Below are positions 51,646 through 60,052 of a stretch of 64,000 nucleotides of DNA, piece after piece (position 1 is the first letter of the stretch; the number at the start of each line of letters is the position of its first letter). The notes below the pieces were generated by a model. It did no database searches and was not told where the DNA came from. It saw only the letters and a program-made list of their open reading frames with translations. Source of the stretch: an uncultured Thiotrichaceae bacterium (GTDB lineage: Bacteria > Pseudomonadota > Gammaproteobacteria > Thiotrichales > Thiotrichaceae); NCBI GenBank assembly GCA_937925855.1, contig CALAMO010000006.1:114026-178025 (forward strand), read 5' to 3'. A program made the position numbers and the translations under genes.

Positions 51646-52017
51646 TCAGTTTAAATCAGCCGCCATTTTTTTAAGATCATCCAGCGCAATAACCTTTAAT
51701 GCCGCCTCATGCGTCGCTAGTAATACAACCCTGGGCGCAACACCCGCCGTAAAAGCCTCTTGCCAACGCAGCGCACACAAACACCAGCGATCTCCCGGTT
51801 CCAGCCCCGGAAAATCAAATTGAGGAACAGGCGTCATTAAGTCATTGCCCCGCGCCTTGCTAAATTCCAGAAACGCTGCGGTAACCCGCACACAAACCGT
51901 ATGCGAACCCCGATCCTGTGGCCCAGTGGCACAACAGCCGTTACGAAAAAACCCAGTCATCGGGTCAGTGCCGCATTCTTCCAGCTCAGTGCCCAATACG
52001 TTCAACATATCCTGCAT
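51646..52017 (-). CDS. DUF2237 family protein
   Basis: A 123-aa cytoplasmic protein. 'NVLGTELEECGTDPMTGFFRNGCCATGPQDRGSHTVCVRVTAAFLEFSKARGNDLMTPVPQFDFPGLEPGDRWCLCALRW' contains the family's conserved Cys, 'TGFFRNGCC' and 'FPGLKPGDRWCLC'-like signatures. Function unknown. Divergent from the doeA-like gene by 67 bp. Confidence 0.88.
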   Translation of the reverse strand: MQDMLNVLGTELEECGTDPMTGFFRNGCCATGPQDRGSHTVCVRVTAAFLEFSKARGNDLMTPVPQFDFPGLEPGDRWCLCALRWQEAFTAGVAPRVVLLATHEAALKVIALDDLKKMAADLN

Positions 52018-52084
52018 GATTTGACGCTCCTCATGTTAATCTCAAAACAACCGGCACACTATAGGTACGACAGGAGAACAGCCT

Positions 52085-53266
52085 ATGCACGCAAACCGCC
52101 GCCGCTTCAGCGCGCGCGAATATACTGCCCGTCAGCAGAAAACCCGAGCCGCCATGATCGCGCAGAATCTCGATCTGCTGATTGTGTATGACCCATCGAA
52201 TATCAACTGGCTGACCGGCTATGATGCCTGGTCATTTTACGTGCATCAGTGCGTGTTGATCGGTAGCGCAGGCGAACTGTTTTGGTTTGGGCGCGGCATT
52301 GATGCCAGCGCAGCCCATATTACCACCGATCTAGCGCCGAATGACATTATCGCTTATCCCGATCACTATGTGCAGAACCCAACGCTGCATCCGATGAGCT
52401 ATTTGGCTGACTTATTGCACCAGCGCAAGCTACACACCTGCCGTATTGGGCTGGAAAAGGACAACTACTATTTTTCAGCCAGCGCGCTGGAAGCCTTATA
52501 CGGCAGCCTGCCAGACGCTGCATTTGCCGATGCCACCGCCCTGGTTAACTGGCAGCGCGCCGTTAAATCCCCCGCCGAAATCACCCTCATGCGCCGCGCA
52601 GGCAAAATCGTGGAAAGCGTCTACCAGCGTGTATTAGAAGTTGCCCAGCCGGGCATGCGTAAAAATGAACTAGCGGCTGAAATACTGCATGCTGGCGTAC
52701 AAGGCACGCCAGAATATTACGGTGACTACACCGCCATCGTGCCTCTGATGGGCATGGGCGCAGAAGCTGCCGCCTGTCACCTTACTTGGGATGAACAGCC
52801 CATCGAAGATAATAACGGCATGTTTCTCGAACTGGCCGGAGCACACGCGCGTTACCACTGCCCGGTATCACGCACCCTCTACTTTGGCACACCTACAGCT
52901 AAGTATCGAGCGATTGAACAGGTGATTGCTGAAGCGATTGAGATTACGCTGCCGCTGTTTAAACCGGGCAATACCTGTGGCGAAGTGGCCGACGCCTTCT
53001 TTAGGTATCTGCGCCAACAGGGCTACGAAAAAGACAACCGCTGCGGCTATCCAATCGGCCTAAGTTATCCTCCAGACTGGGGCGAACGCACCATGAGCTT
53101 ACGCAGTAACGATACCACTGTGCTGGAGGAAGGCATGTGTTTTCACTTTATGCCGGGGATGTGGTTTGACGACTGGGGCTTTGAGATGACAGAAAGCCTG
53201 ACGGTGGCCGCACAGGGCGGTGTCTGTTTAGCCCAGGTACCACGGACGCTGTTGGTCAAGCCCTAG
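52085..53266 (+). CDS. doeA: Ectoine hydrolase-like M24 family protein (DoeA/EutD)
   Basis: DoeA opens the ring of ectoine to N-acetyl-diaminobutyrate. The 393 aa and the N-terminus 'LDLLIVYDPSNINWLTGYDAWSFYVHQCVLIG' with 'YPDHYVQNPTLHPMSYLADLL' match ectoine hydrolases closely. The pita-bread domain lacks the usual five metal ligands ('MFLELAGAHARYHCPVSRTLYFG', 'GYPIGLSYPPDWGERTM'), as in the creatinase-like non-metal branch. The SD is AGGAG. DoeB, DoeC and DoeD are not in the window. Relatives include DMSP lyase DddP, so the substrate is not proven. Confidence 0.8.
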   Translation: MHANRRRFSAREYTARQQKTRAAMIAQNLDLLIVYDPSNINWLTGYDAWSFYVHQCVLIGSAGELFWFGRGIDASAAHITTDLAPNDIIAYPDHYVQNPTLHPMSYLADLLHQRKLHTCRIGLEKDNYYFSASALEALYGSLPDAAFADATALVNWQRAVKSPAEITLMRRAGKIVESVYQRVLEVAQPGMRKNELAAEILHAGVQGTPEYYGDYTAIVPLMGMGAEAAACHLTWDEQPIEDNNGMFLELAGAHARYHCPVSRTLYFGTPTAKYRAIEQVIAEAIEITLPLFKPGNTCGEVADAFFRYLRQQGYEKDNRCGYPIGLSYPPDWGERTMSLRSNDTTVLEEGMCFHFMPGMWFDDWGFEMTESLTVAAQGGVCLAQVPRTLLVKP

Positions 53267-53578
53267 TGTCGGCACCGCGCACAAAAACTAGAGCACCATA
53301 CATTTAAAACGGTGCTGGCCTCTAGTTACTCACATAAAAAAACACCGCATAAATACAGTGCTTTTTTATTCTTTCTGCTTTCCGCATAACTTTACTGGAA
53401 AGCTATTTGGCTCTTCATCAGGCCAGGAAACAGTATGACATAGCCGCTGGAGACGGGTGTTTTTCAACCAGATGCTATACTATTTATCCTATATTCAGTA
53501 CCTTAATTAAAATGACTATTTTGTTTGTTTTTTAATCATTGCTAATTTAATTCACTATCCTCAGCAGGACGACCCACT
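53267..53578 (+). terminator. 312-bp gap with double hairpin after doeA
   Basis: 'aactagag' (53286) pairs with 'ctctagtt' (53320), continuing into cacc/ggtg. A weaker cac...gtg hairpin ending in 'cttttttatt' follows at about 53340-53371 and should terminate the doeA transcript. The rest is AT-rich and likely contains the promoter of the next gene. Confidence 0.7.
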
Positions 53579-54787
53579 ATGACAGCAGGCGTTGGCGGCT
53601 CTGACCCCACAACCGAACTGGCAAAACTCACCTCCAGCCGTGATCAGGCCACCCCCATCCAACCGCAGGAATATCACATCCGCCTACAAAAAGTGCGTGA
53701 GCTGCTGCGCGCACAAAACATTGACGCCCTGTACCTCGACGCGACCACTAGCCTGCGTTATTTCACTGGCCTATCGTGCTACCCCAGCGAACGACTGCAC
53801 GGCGCACTGATTACCACCAGCAATGAATTGATCTACCTCTGCCCGCAGTTTGAGGCCGAGAAAATCCGCGCCGGACTCGTGCTACCCGGTGAACTCGCCT
53901 GCTGGGAGGAACATGAAGATCCAACTGCGTTAGTCGCCCGCACGGCGCTGCAACTCAGCACTAAAGCCAAGGTCACGCTGGCACTGGATCATCAGACACC
54001 CTTTTTTACCGCTAGTCGCCTGCTAAATGCCTCAGCACGCCTGACCATTGTCAATGGTGAAGCGCTGATTGCATGCTGTCGCCGCGTTAAGTCAGCCGCC
54101 GAACTGGCTTTACTGACCCAGGCCAAGGCCATGACGCTGCGCGTACAACAGGCCACCGCCCGCATCTTGCATACCGGCATTGATACTCGCACAGTACAGG
54201 CCTTTATTGATCAGGCACACCGCGCCTGTGGCATGGACGGCGCATCCACCTTTAAGATCGTATTGTTTGGCGCACCGACAGCCTATCCGCACGGCGTACC
54301 TTACCCTCAGCAGCTACAGGACAATGATATGGTGCTGATTGATACCGGCGGCACGCTGCATGGCTATCACTCAGACATTACCCGCAGCTACGTCTTCGGC
54401 GAACCCAGTGCACGCCAGCGCGAAATCTGGGAGCTGGAACACGCCGCCCAACAGGCCGCTTTTAATGCTGCTCAGCTGGGCGCACCCTGCTCCGCCCCCG
54501 ATGCTGCGGCTCGTGCTGTCATCACCGCCGCAGGGCTTGGCCCGGATTACCAAACCCCCGGACTGCCACACCGCACCGGCCACGGCGTCGGTATGGATGT
54601 GCATGAACATCCCTATATCGTGCGCGGTAATGATCTGGCGCTGGCAACGGGCATGTGCTTTTCCATTGAACCGATGATTTGTAGCTACGGCGAATTTGGA
54701 GTGCGCCTGGAAGACCACGCCTACCTCACCGCCGACGGGCCACATTGGTTTACTGAACCGAGTCGCTCACTTGACCAACCCCTATAA
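53579..54787 (+). CDS. M24 family Xaa-Pro peptidase
   Basis: A 402-aa aminopeptidase P/prolidase-type enzyme. All five dinuclear metal ligands can be seen: Asp in 'MVLIDTGGTLHGYHSDITRS' (two Asp), His in 'PHRTGHGVGMDVHEHPYI', Glu in 'CFSIEPMIC' and Glu in 'GVRLEDHAYLT'. The N-terminal domain has 'RLQKVRELLRAQNIDALYLDATTSLRYFTGL'. An extra stretch of 25 or so residues precedes it. The next gene overlaps its end, so they are coupled. Confidence 0.9.
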   Translation: MTAGVGGSDPTTELAKLTSSRDQATPIQPQEYHIRLQKVRELLRAQNIDALYLDATTSLRYFTGLSCYPSERLHGALITTSNELIYLCPQFEAEKIRAGLVLPGELACWEEHEDPTALVARTALQLSTKAKVTLALDHQTPFFTASRLLNASARLTIVNGEALIACCRRVKSAAELALLTQAKAMTLRVQQATARILHTGIDTRTVQAFIDQAHRACGMDGASTFKIVLFGAPTAYPHGVPYPQQLQDNDMVLIDTGGTLHGYHSDITRSYVFGEPSARQREIWELEHAAQQAAFNAAQLGAPCSAPDAAARAVITAAGLGPDYQTPGLPHRTGHGVGMDVHEHPYIVRGNDLALATGMCFSIEPMICSYGEFGVRLEDHAYLTADGPHWFTEPSRSLDQPL

Positions 54788-55529
54788 ATTCAGCACGCCA
54801 CTTTTATACCAAACGGTAGATGGCTATGGGCCACTGTACGTATTGGATGATGGTGAACGCCGCACGCTGGCCTTTGGCGTGGATGATACACAGAGCTGTT
54901 GCCTAAAAAGCGCGCCGCATATCCCGGAGTATGAATACACGCAGGCGATGCTACTGGTGCTGCTCTTCTGCCAGCCAAAACGGATTACCCTGTTAGGATT
55001 AGGTGGCGGTAGTTTGCTGAGCGCGCTGCACCGCCAGATTCCTGGGGTTCATATCACCGCCGTCGAACGGCGACAGGCGGTGATTGACGTGGCCTACCGA
55101 TACTTCCAGCTGCCGCGTGGTAAGCGTTTGAGTGTACTGCACCAGGATGCGAGTGCTTATTTGGCGCGTGATACCGGGCGCAAAGTCGATATTGTATTTG
55201 CTGATTTATACCACGCAACCGGCGTGGATCAGCAACAGCTAGACCCTCATTTTATTGCGCGCTGTGCGGGGTGTTTAAAGGCTGAGGGCTGGCTAGTTTT
55301 AAATTGCTGGACAGAACACCAGGATGAGACAGATTTTCTGCTTGCGCTACGCGCGCAGTTTGCGGATGTGCGTGTGGTCATGACCGGCAGCCGGAACTGG
55401 ATCGTGTTGGCAGGGAAGGCATCAGATCGACAGTCCATCAGCGCTTTAAAGGATAAGGCGCACCGGCTCGGAGCAGAAATGGGCTTTCCGCTACAGCGCT
55501 ATTTAAGCCGGAAGTGTCAGCTGGATTAA
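54771..55529 (+). CDS. Spermidine synthase-like methyltransferase-fold protein
   Basis: The predicted start is TTG 54771 (LTNPYKFSTPLLYQTVDGYGPLYVLDDGE), 252 aa, overlapping the upstream gene by 17 bp; the track's ATG starts 25 codons earlier inside that gene. The Rossmann fold has 'RITLLGLGGGSLLSALHRQIPGVHITAVERRQAVIDVAYRYFQLP' and 'VDIVFADLYHATGVDQQQLDPHFI', the spermidine-synthase pattern with 'GGGS' and acidic loops. It lacks some canonical polyamine-site residues, so it may be a paralogue of unknown substrate. Confidence 0.75.
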   Translation: MTNPYKFSTPLLYQTVDGYGPLYVLDDGERRTLAFGVDDTQSCCLKSAPHIPEYEYTQAMLLVLLFCQPKRITLLGLGGGSLLSALHRQIPGVHITAVERRQAVIDVAYRYFQLPRGKRLSVLHQDASAYLARDTGRKVDIVFADLYHATGVDQQQLDPHFIARCAGCLKAEGWLVLNCWTEHQDETDFLLALRAQFADVRVVMTGSRNWIVLAGKASDRQSISALKDKAHRLGAEMGFPLQRYLSRKCQLD

Positions 55530-55900
55530 ATCTCAACTTTAAACTCTAACGTGTCTTTACCAAACCCAGCTTCTATGACCTTATGGTAGCCGTGGCCGGG
55601 ATTGATTTCTTTCCGAATATGGATAAGGCCATATTTAGAGAGTAATTTCAGGTCATTATTAAGGCTGCTTGGTGAACGCTGAAGCGCTGTCAGCAGTTTA
55701 GAAAAAACAATACGGTTTTCTTTACGCAGGAACTGCAACAAAGCCGTGCGTTCCGGCTTCAACAGCTTCATCAAATCCTCGGCCTCGACCCAAATCGTGT
55801 TTTTACGTGTGATCGTTTGCTTATTGTCAATTTCCCGCGCAGTTTCCTTAACAGATGAGAAAAAATCGTCGAGGGAACCCGTTTTGATTTGAATACTCAT
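55526..55900 (-). CDS. TumA-like winged-helix antitoxin
   Basis: A 124-aa DNA-binding protein: 'ALLQFLRKENRIVFSKLLTALQRSPSSLNNDLKLLSKYGLIHIRKEINPG' is a MarR/ArsR-like winged helix. It is the second gene of a pair with the DUF6516 toxin; its ATG overlaps the toxin's stop (ATGA). It matches the TumA antitoxin of TumE/TumA systems. It ends overlapping the convergent spermidine-synthase-like gene by 4 bp. Confidence 0.8.
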   Translation of the reverse strand: MSIQIKTGSLDDFFSSVKETAREIDNKQTITRKNTIWVEAEDLMKLLKPERTALLQFLRKENRIVFSKLLTALQRSPSSLNNDLKLLSKYGLIHIRKEINPGHGYHKVIEAGFGKDTLEFKVEI

Positions 55901-56211
55901 GATAATAGCTCCTTGAGTTCAGACTCAAAGCGTTCAATGATGTCCTCGTAGCCGATAAAGTCATCTACAGGATAGATATAACCACGATTGTGTCTGTGGT
56001 GATAGTTGTGTGCATTGTCATAGCCAAATACACGCCCGTTATCACCTTGGTAGATAGCATGGTTTATATAAGCTATGTTGTACTTGACCACATCGCCGGA
56101 CTGATCTTCCCAAGCTTCAACTCTGACCGAGCCTCCTCCTCGCTTTGACGAAAGTGAGGAGCGTTCATCAACCACTTTAGTGAATTTTTTTTGTCTGGTT
56201 GATTTAGACAT
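55897..56211 (-). CDS. TumE-family toxin (DUF6516)
   Basis: A 104-aa toxin. 'GGSVRVEAWEDQSGDVVKYNIAYINHAIYQGDNGRVFGYDNAHNYHHRHNRGYIYPVDDFIGYEDIIERFESELKELL' is a close match to the DUF6516/TumE pattern, with the His-rich 'AHNYHHRH' core. It comes before its antitoxin, the usual TumE-TumA order. It is an addiction module inserted beside a regulator remnant. The target of TumE is not settled. Confidence 0.85.
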   Translation of the reverse strand: MSKSTRQKKFTKVVDERSSLSSKRGGGSVRVEAWEDQSGDVVKYNIAYINHAIYQGDNGRVFGYDNAHNYHHRHNRGYIYPVDDFIGYEDIIERFESELKELLS

Positions 56212-56224
56212 ACAACAAATTTAA

Positions 56225-56504
56225 CAGGTGCGTAATATTTTGTAAACCTGTGAGAACGATTGGTTCCGCGACCCCAAACGCCTACTTTCTGGCGAGTGCA
56301 TACTGTTTCCATCGAGACAAAGGTCGAAGTATGCGCCACATGCGGCAGCGAAGCGATTTGTTCGCCCAACACTTTGCGGTAGGCGTGTATATCTCGCGTG
56401 CGGCTGGAGTCAACCAATAAATAATCAAAATTTCCTGCAATCATATGGCATTGCTCGACAGGGGCAATGTTATATAATTTCAAATGCGGAATAGTTAATG
56501 CCAC
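56225..56504 (-). pseudogene. Truncated Lrp/AsnC regulator, ligand-binding half only
   Basis: The ORF includes 'PVEQCHMIAGNFDYLLVDSSRTRDIHAYRKVLGEQIASLPHVAHTSTFVSMETV', a recognisable RAM/AsnC effector domain (V..c..v.G..DYll.v...d...y...l...i..lpgV..t.t). The N-terminal helix-turn-helix is absent and there is no room for it before the next gene at 56594. The frame then runs into the toxin gene. An AsnC-type regulator (DoeX/AsnC) usually accompanies ectoine degradation genes, so this may be its remnant. Confidence 0.7.
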
Positions 56505-56593
56505 ACATCACCCTTGAAGGCGGCTTTAGTGCCGATTAGACTGACCCTACAATCATTCACCTCATCCGTTTCACCTAACCGGGCGCCCACGAT

Positions 56594-57256
56594 ATGTTTT
56601 ACGCAACTGATACTCCGCATGGCTTAACCCATGATCCATTTAAGGCCCTAATCGTCCCCCGCCCCATTGGCTGGATTGGCACCGTGGATCAAGACGGCAC
56701 GCCTAATCTTGCGCCGTTTAGCTTTTTCAATGCGGTTTCAGATAATCCGCATATGATTATGTTCTCCGTGGGCTGGCGAAATAACACCTTGGAGAATATT
56801 GAAGCAAATGGTGAATGCACCTGCTCTTTTGTCAATAAGGCGATGATGGATGCCATGAATATGAGCAGCGCGGGCGTCGAACACTCGGTCGATGAATTTG
56901 CGCTGGCGCAGGTAGCCACCGCCGCCTCAAAATTAGTCACCCCGCCGTACGTGGCCGCCAGCCCCGCCGCGTTGGAGTGCAAACTGTGGCAAACCCTTAA
57001 ACTCCCACCCCGCCCTGGCAAAGATAGCGCTTATACCCTGGTGCTAGCCAGCGTGGTTGGCATCCATATCGATGATACTTACCTGATTAACGGCCAGGTG
57101 GACACCGCCGCGATGCAGCCACTGGCACGCCTCGGTTATATGGAGTATGCCGAAATCACCGCGCAGAATATTTTTAGCCTAAACCGCCCGGTGGTTAGCG
57201 CTGATGGTCAAACGGCCAGCCTGCAAAGCGGGCCTTGGCATGGCCGATACGACTGA
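56594..57256 (+). CDS. Flavin reductase-like domain protein
   Basis: A 220-aa FMN-binding split-barrel protein: 'HDPFKALIVPRPIGWIGTVDQDGTPNLAPFSFFNAVSDNPHMIMFSV' is the family core, with 'LENIEANGECTCSFVN' after it. Such proteins use NAD(P)H to reduce flavin for partner monooxygenases, though many in this subgroup have no defined partner. It lies 99 bp before the Rieske oxygenase and could supply it, but Rieske oxygenases usually use an iron-sulfur reductase. Confidence 0.85.
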   Translation: MFYATDTPHGLTHDPFKALIVPRPIGWIGTVDQDGTPNLAPFSFFNAVSDNPHMIMFSVGWRNNTLENIEANGECTCSFVNKAMMDAMNMSSAGVEHSVDEFALAQVATAASKLVTPPYVAASPAALECKLWQTLKLPPRPGKDSAYTLVLASVVGIHIDDTYLINGQVDTAAMQPLARLGYMEYAEITAQNIFSLNRPVVSADGQTASLQSGPWHGRYD

Positions 57257-57355
57257 TTAGGCCCACCCCCACTTATTGACCTTAATAGGCGCTGTCCGTA
57301 CAGTCTACCTACAGCGTACCACCCTATTTTTATACGTTTTTCTGCGGAGTCTGCT

Positions 57356-58513
57356 ATGAGCCTGCCCATCCTACGCCTACATGACAGCGACCAGCCTTTT
57401 AGTCTGGAGGCCGCAGAGTCGTTCACTATCCCAGCACGCTTTTATCATAATGCTGAGATCTATCAGCAGGAAAAAGAGGCCGTGTTCTACAATAGCTGGT
57501 GGTTTGTCGGCCACGCCAGCCAGGTCGCTAACACTGGCGATTATATGACGGCGACCGTACACGACCAGAACGTCTTTGTGACGCGCGCCGCCGACGGTAA
57601 TATCAATGCGTTTTACAACGTTTGTCAGCATCGCGGCCATGCCCTATTACAAGGCTCCGGCACGGCACGCGCTATTGTCTGCCCCTATCACGCTTGGTCA
57701 TACGGCCAAAACGGCGAATTAAAGTTTGCGCGTAATACTGACAAAATGGCAGGCTTCAATAAGTGTGATTTTTCGTTAAAGCCGGTGCGGGTCGAAGTCT
57801 TCTGTAGCATGGTATTTGTGAGCCTTGATCCCGATGCGATCCCCCTCGTGGAACAAGCCGGTGAGTTGGAGGCAGAAATCCGCCATTATTGCCCGCGCAT
57901 TGATGAACTGATGTTTGCGCAACGCGATACCTATCACGTCGAATCAAACTGGAAAGTGCTGATTGACAACTTCCTGGAATGCTACCACTGCGCGCCCGCA
58001 CATAAGGATTTCGTTGACCTAGTCGACATGAAATCCTACCGCACACGCACCCAAGGCATCTATTCCAGCCACTGCTCCGGTCAGGCGCGCAGCACAGACA
58101 GCAAAGCGTTTTCCTTTCAGCCCGGCGATGTGGATTTTGGCTATGCCGGTTGGTTCCTCTGGCCGAACCTCACTCTCTGGGTTTACCCCGGCGAACCCAA
58201 TATTTCCACTCTACAAATGATCCCAGATGGCCCAGTGAATAGCATTGAATATCAGGACTGGTTTATCGCCACCCCGGAGCCGAGCCAGCAATTAGCAGAA
58301 GCAATGGCCTATCAGAAAGACGTGCTCCAACCAGAAGACGTGGGCCTGTGTGAAAGCGTGCAGCAGGGGCTACACTCTAAGGGCTATAATCAGGGACGTT
58401 TCGTCGTTGACCCAGAGCGCAGTGAGCTTAGTGAACACGGCGTACACCATTTTCAGCAGTTATATGTTGCGGCGATGGGGGCAGAGATTATGAATGGGGA
58501 CTGCGACAGCTAA
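57356..58513 (+). CDS. Rieske oxygenase alpha subunit, quaternary-ammonium type
   Basis: A 385-aa ring-hydroxylating-type oxygenase. The Rieske [2Fe-2S] motifs are 'NVCQHRGHALLQG' (C-x-H) and 'IVCPYHAWSYG' (C-x2-H). The mononuclear iron site is 'LIDNFLECYHCAPAHKDFVDL' with two His, and the third ligand is probably a late Asp. The E-C-Y-H-C form is typical of oxygenases acting on glycine betaine (GbcA), carnitine (CntA) or stachydrine. The exact substrate is unknown; no reductase gene is adjacent. SD is GGAG. Confidence 0.85.
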   Translation: MSLPILRLHDSDQPFSLEAAESFTIPARFYHNAEIYQQEKEAVFYNSWWFVGHASQVANTGDYMTATVHDQNVFVTRAADGNINAFYNVCQHRGHALLQGSGTARAIVCPYHAWSYGQNGELKFARNTDKMAGFNKCDFSLKPVRVEVFCSMVFVSLDPDAIPLVEQAGELEAEIRHYCPRIDELMFAQRDTYHVESNWKVLIDNFLECYHCAPAHKDFVDLVDMKSYRTRTQGIYSSHCSGQARSTDSKAFSFQPGDVDFGYAGWFLWPNLTLWVYPGEPNISTLQMIPDGPVNSIEYQDWFIATPEPSQQLAEAMAYQKDVLQPEDVGLCESVQQGLHSKGYNQGRFVVDPERSELSEHGVHHFQQLYVAAMGAEIMNGDCDS

Positions 58514-58627
58514 TACGCTAAATCAGGAAAATATTTTGCCAGTGGCGTAAAAAACAGTGCAACAAAACACAAAACAACGAACCTCCGGCAAACGCAGCAC
58601 ACAATTTCCACACACGGTAAATAAACA

Positions 58628-59263
58628 ATGCATATTGAAACATGGCTCGCCTTTACCGCCGCCTCGACCATCCTGTTAATCATTCCCGGCCCTACCATTC
58701 TAACCGTCATCAGCTATTCGATTTCACACGGCTATCGCGCCAAAATACCGCTTATTCTCGCAGTGGCACTGGGCGATTCCACCGCGCTGGCGCTATCGTT
58801 ACTAGGGCTGGGGGCGTTACTGGCAGAGTCAGTGTTCTGGTTTCAGGTGATTAAATGGGCGGGTGGTTTGTACCTGATTTATTTAGGGATCAAACTCTTC
58901 AGAGCGGGCTTTACAGCCAGCCAGGCATCACCCGACATCAAACAAGCGCCTAAACTGGCATCCGGCTGGCGCTTGTTTGCTGATACCTACCTAGTAACCG
59001 CGCTGAATCCAAAAGGCATGGTGTTTTTTCTCGCTTTCCTGCCACAGTTTGTGGATACATCCACTGCGGTAGCGCCACAGCTTTGGTTGCTGGCGCTCAC
59101 TTTTGTCGCACTGGCGACTTTAAACGCGACTATGTATGCGCTATTCGCGGGCAAAGCGAGCGAGCTGCTGGCTGCCCCAAAAACACAGCGGCGGTTTAAT
59201 TTTACAGGTGGCTCACTACTAATAGTGGCCGGATTATGGACTTTATCGGCACAGCAATCATGA
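58628..59263 (+). CDS. LysE/RhtB-family exporter
   Basis: A 211-aa inner-membrane protein with six helices. 'FTAASTILLIIPGPTILTVISYSISHGYRAKIPLILAVALGDSTALALSLLGLGALL' is the LysE/RhtB signature (IPGP, GD), with 'YLIYLGIKLFRAG' and 'TALNPKGMVFFLAFLPQFVD' following. It exports amino acids or related small molecules; substrate unknown. Its stop overlaps the next gene's ATG. Confidence 0.92.
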   Translation: MHIETWLAFTAASTILLIIPGPTILTVISYSISHGYRAKIPLILAVALGDSTALALSLLGLGALLAESVFWFQVIKWAGGLYLIYLGIKLFRAGFTASQASPDIKQAPKLASGWRLFADTYLVTALNPKGMVFFLAFLPQFVDTSTAVAPQLWLLALTFVALATLNATMYALFAGKASELLAAPKTQRRFNFTGGSLLIVAGLWTLSAQQS

Positions 59264-59676
59264 TTAGATCATCCCAGGCAGCAATCTTTAGTCATTTACG
59301 CCAGCTCGAAATTGACTTGCATCAATACGAAACCAGAACCGATATCAAACAGTTACAAAAACTGCTACATCCGGCTTTTATAGAAATCGGCTACTCTGGC
59401 AGGCGCTATAATTTTATAACCGTAGCAGCAGGCTTAATCGCTGAAGAACCACCTACACATACTCTCTGGTCACAGAACTACGAATTTATTGAACACACCG
59501 CAAGCAATATTCAGCTGCTCTATCAGTCAGCTAATATGAATGCACATGACAAACTCAGCAGACATGCACTACGCACCTCTATTTGGGTAAAATCCGCCGC
59601 AAACTGGCAAATGATTTATCATCAGGGCACACCCACCGGGCCATTTGCACAGGAGCAAGATCATGCAAACCTATAA
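59260..59676 (+). CDS. DUF4440 (NTF2-like) protein
   Basis: A 138-aa protein from the ATG overlapping the LysE stop (ATGA); the track's start is 8 codons earlier. 'LRQLEIDLHQYETRTDIKQLQKLLHPAFIEIGYSGRRYNF' and 'LRTSIWVKSAANWQMIYHQGTPT' match the DUF4440/SnoaL-like fold. Function unknown. Coupled to the LysE gene. Confidence 0.85.
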   Translation: MIRSSQAAIFSHLRQLEIDLHQYETRTDIKQLQKLLHPAFIEIGYSGRRYNFITVAAGLIAEEPPTHTLWSQNYEFIEHTASNIQLLYQSANMNAHDKLSRHALRTSIWVKSAANWQMIYHQGTPTGPFAQEQDHANL

Positions 59677-60016
59677 CGGCAGCTGTCACTGCGGCGATGT
59701 CACCTTCTCATTCAACAGCGCCACTATTACCGAAGGCGCACGTTGCAACTGCTCCATTTGTCGGCGCAAGGGCGCAGTCATGTCCACATTCACCCTACCA
59801 CCGGAACAGATCAATATCGAGGCGGAGGAAGACACATTAGGCTTATATCAGTTCGACACGAAAGTCGCACAACACTATTTCTGTAAGGCCTGCGGCATTT
59901 ACCCTTTCCATCAAACCATGAGCAAACCCGGCGAATACCGAATCAACCTTGGCTGCCTTGATGGTGTGGATACAGAGCAGCTGACAATCCAGCTATTTGA
60001 CGGTAAAAGTATTTAG
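59663..60016 (+). CDS. GFA/CENP-V family zinc protein
   Basis: A 117-aa protein from the ATG with SD AGGAG (the track's start is 6 codons earlier). Zinc-binding Cys are in 'GSCHCGDVTFSF', 'RCNCSICRRKGAV' and 'YFCKACGIYPFHQT'. The family is named after glutathione-dependent formaldehyde-activating enzyme. Demethylation by the Rieske oxygenase would release formaldehyde, which makes the linkage suggestive, but most family members have not been tested. Confidence 0.88.
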   Translation: MQTYNGSCHCGDVTFSFNSATITEGARCNCSICRRKGAVMSTFTLPPEQINIEAEEDTLGLYQFDTKVAQHYFCKACGIYPFHQTMSKPGEYRINLGCLDGVDTEQLTIQLFDGKSI

Positions 60017-60052
60017 GCGAGCGGCACCTTACTTCTTTCAAGGGGCACATTG

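Noticed and set aside
56073-56225. C-terminal continuation of the AsnC-like ORF as a real fusion protein
   Set aside because: This part is just the toxin gene read in another frame on the same strand.
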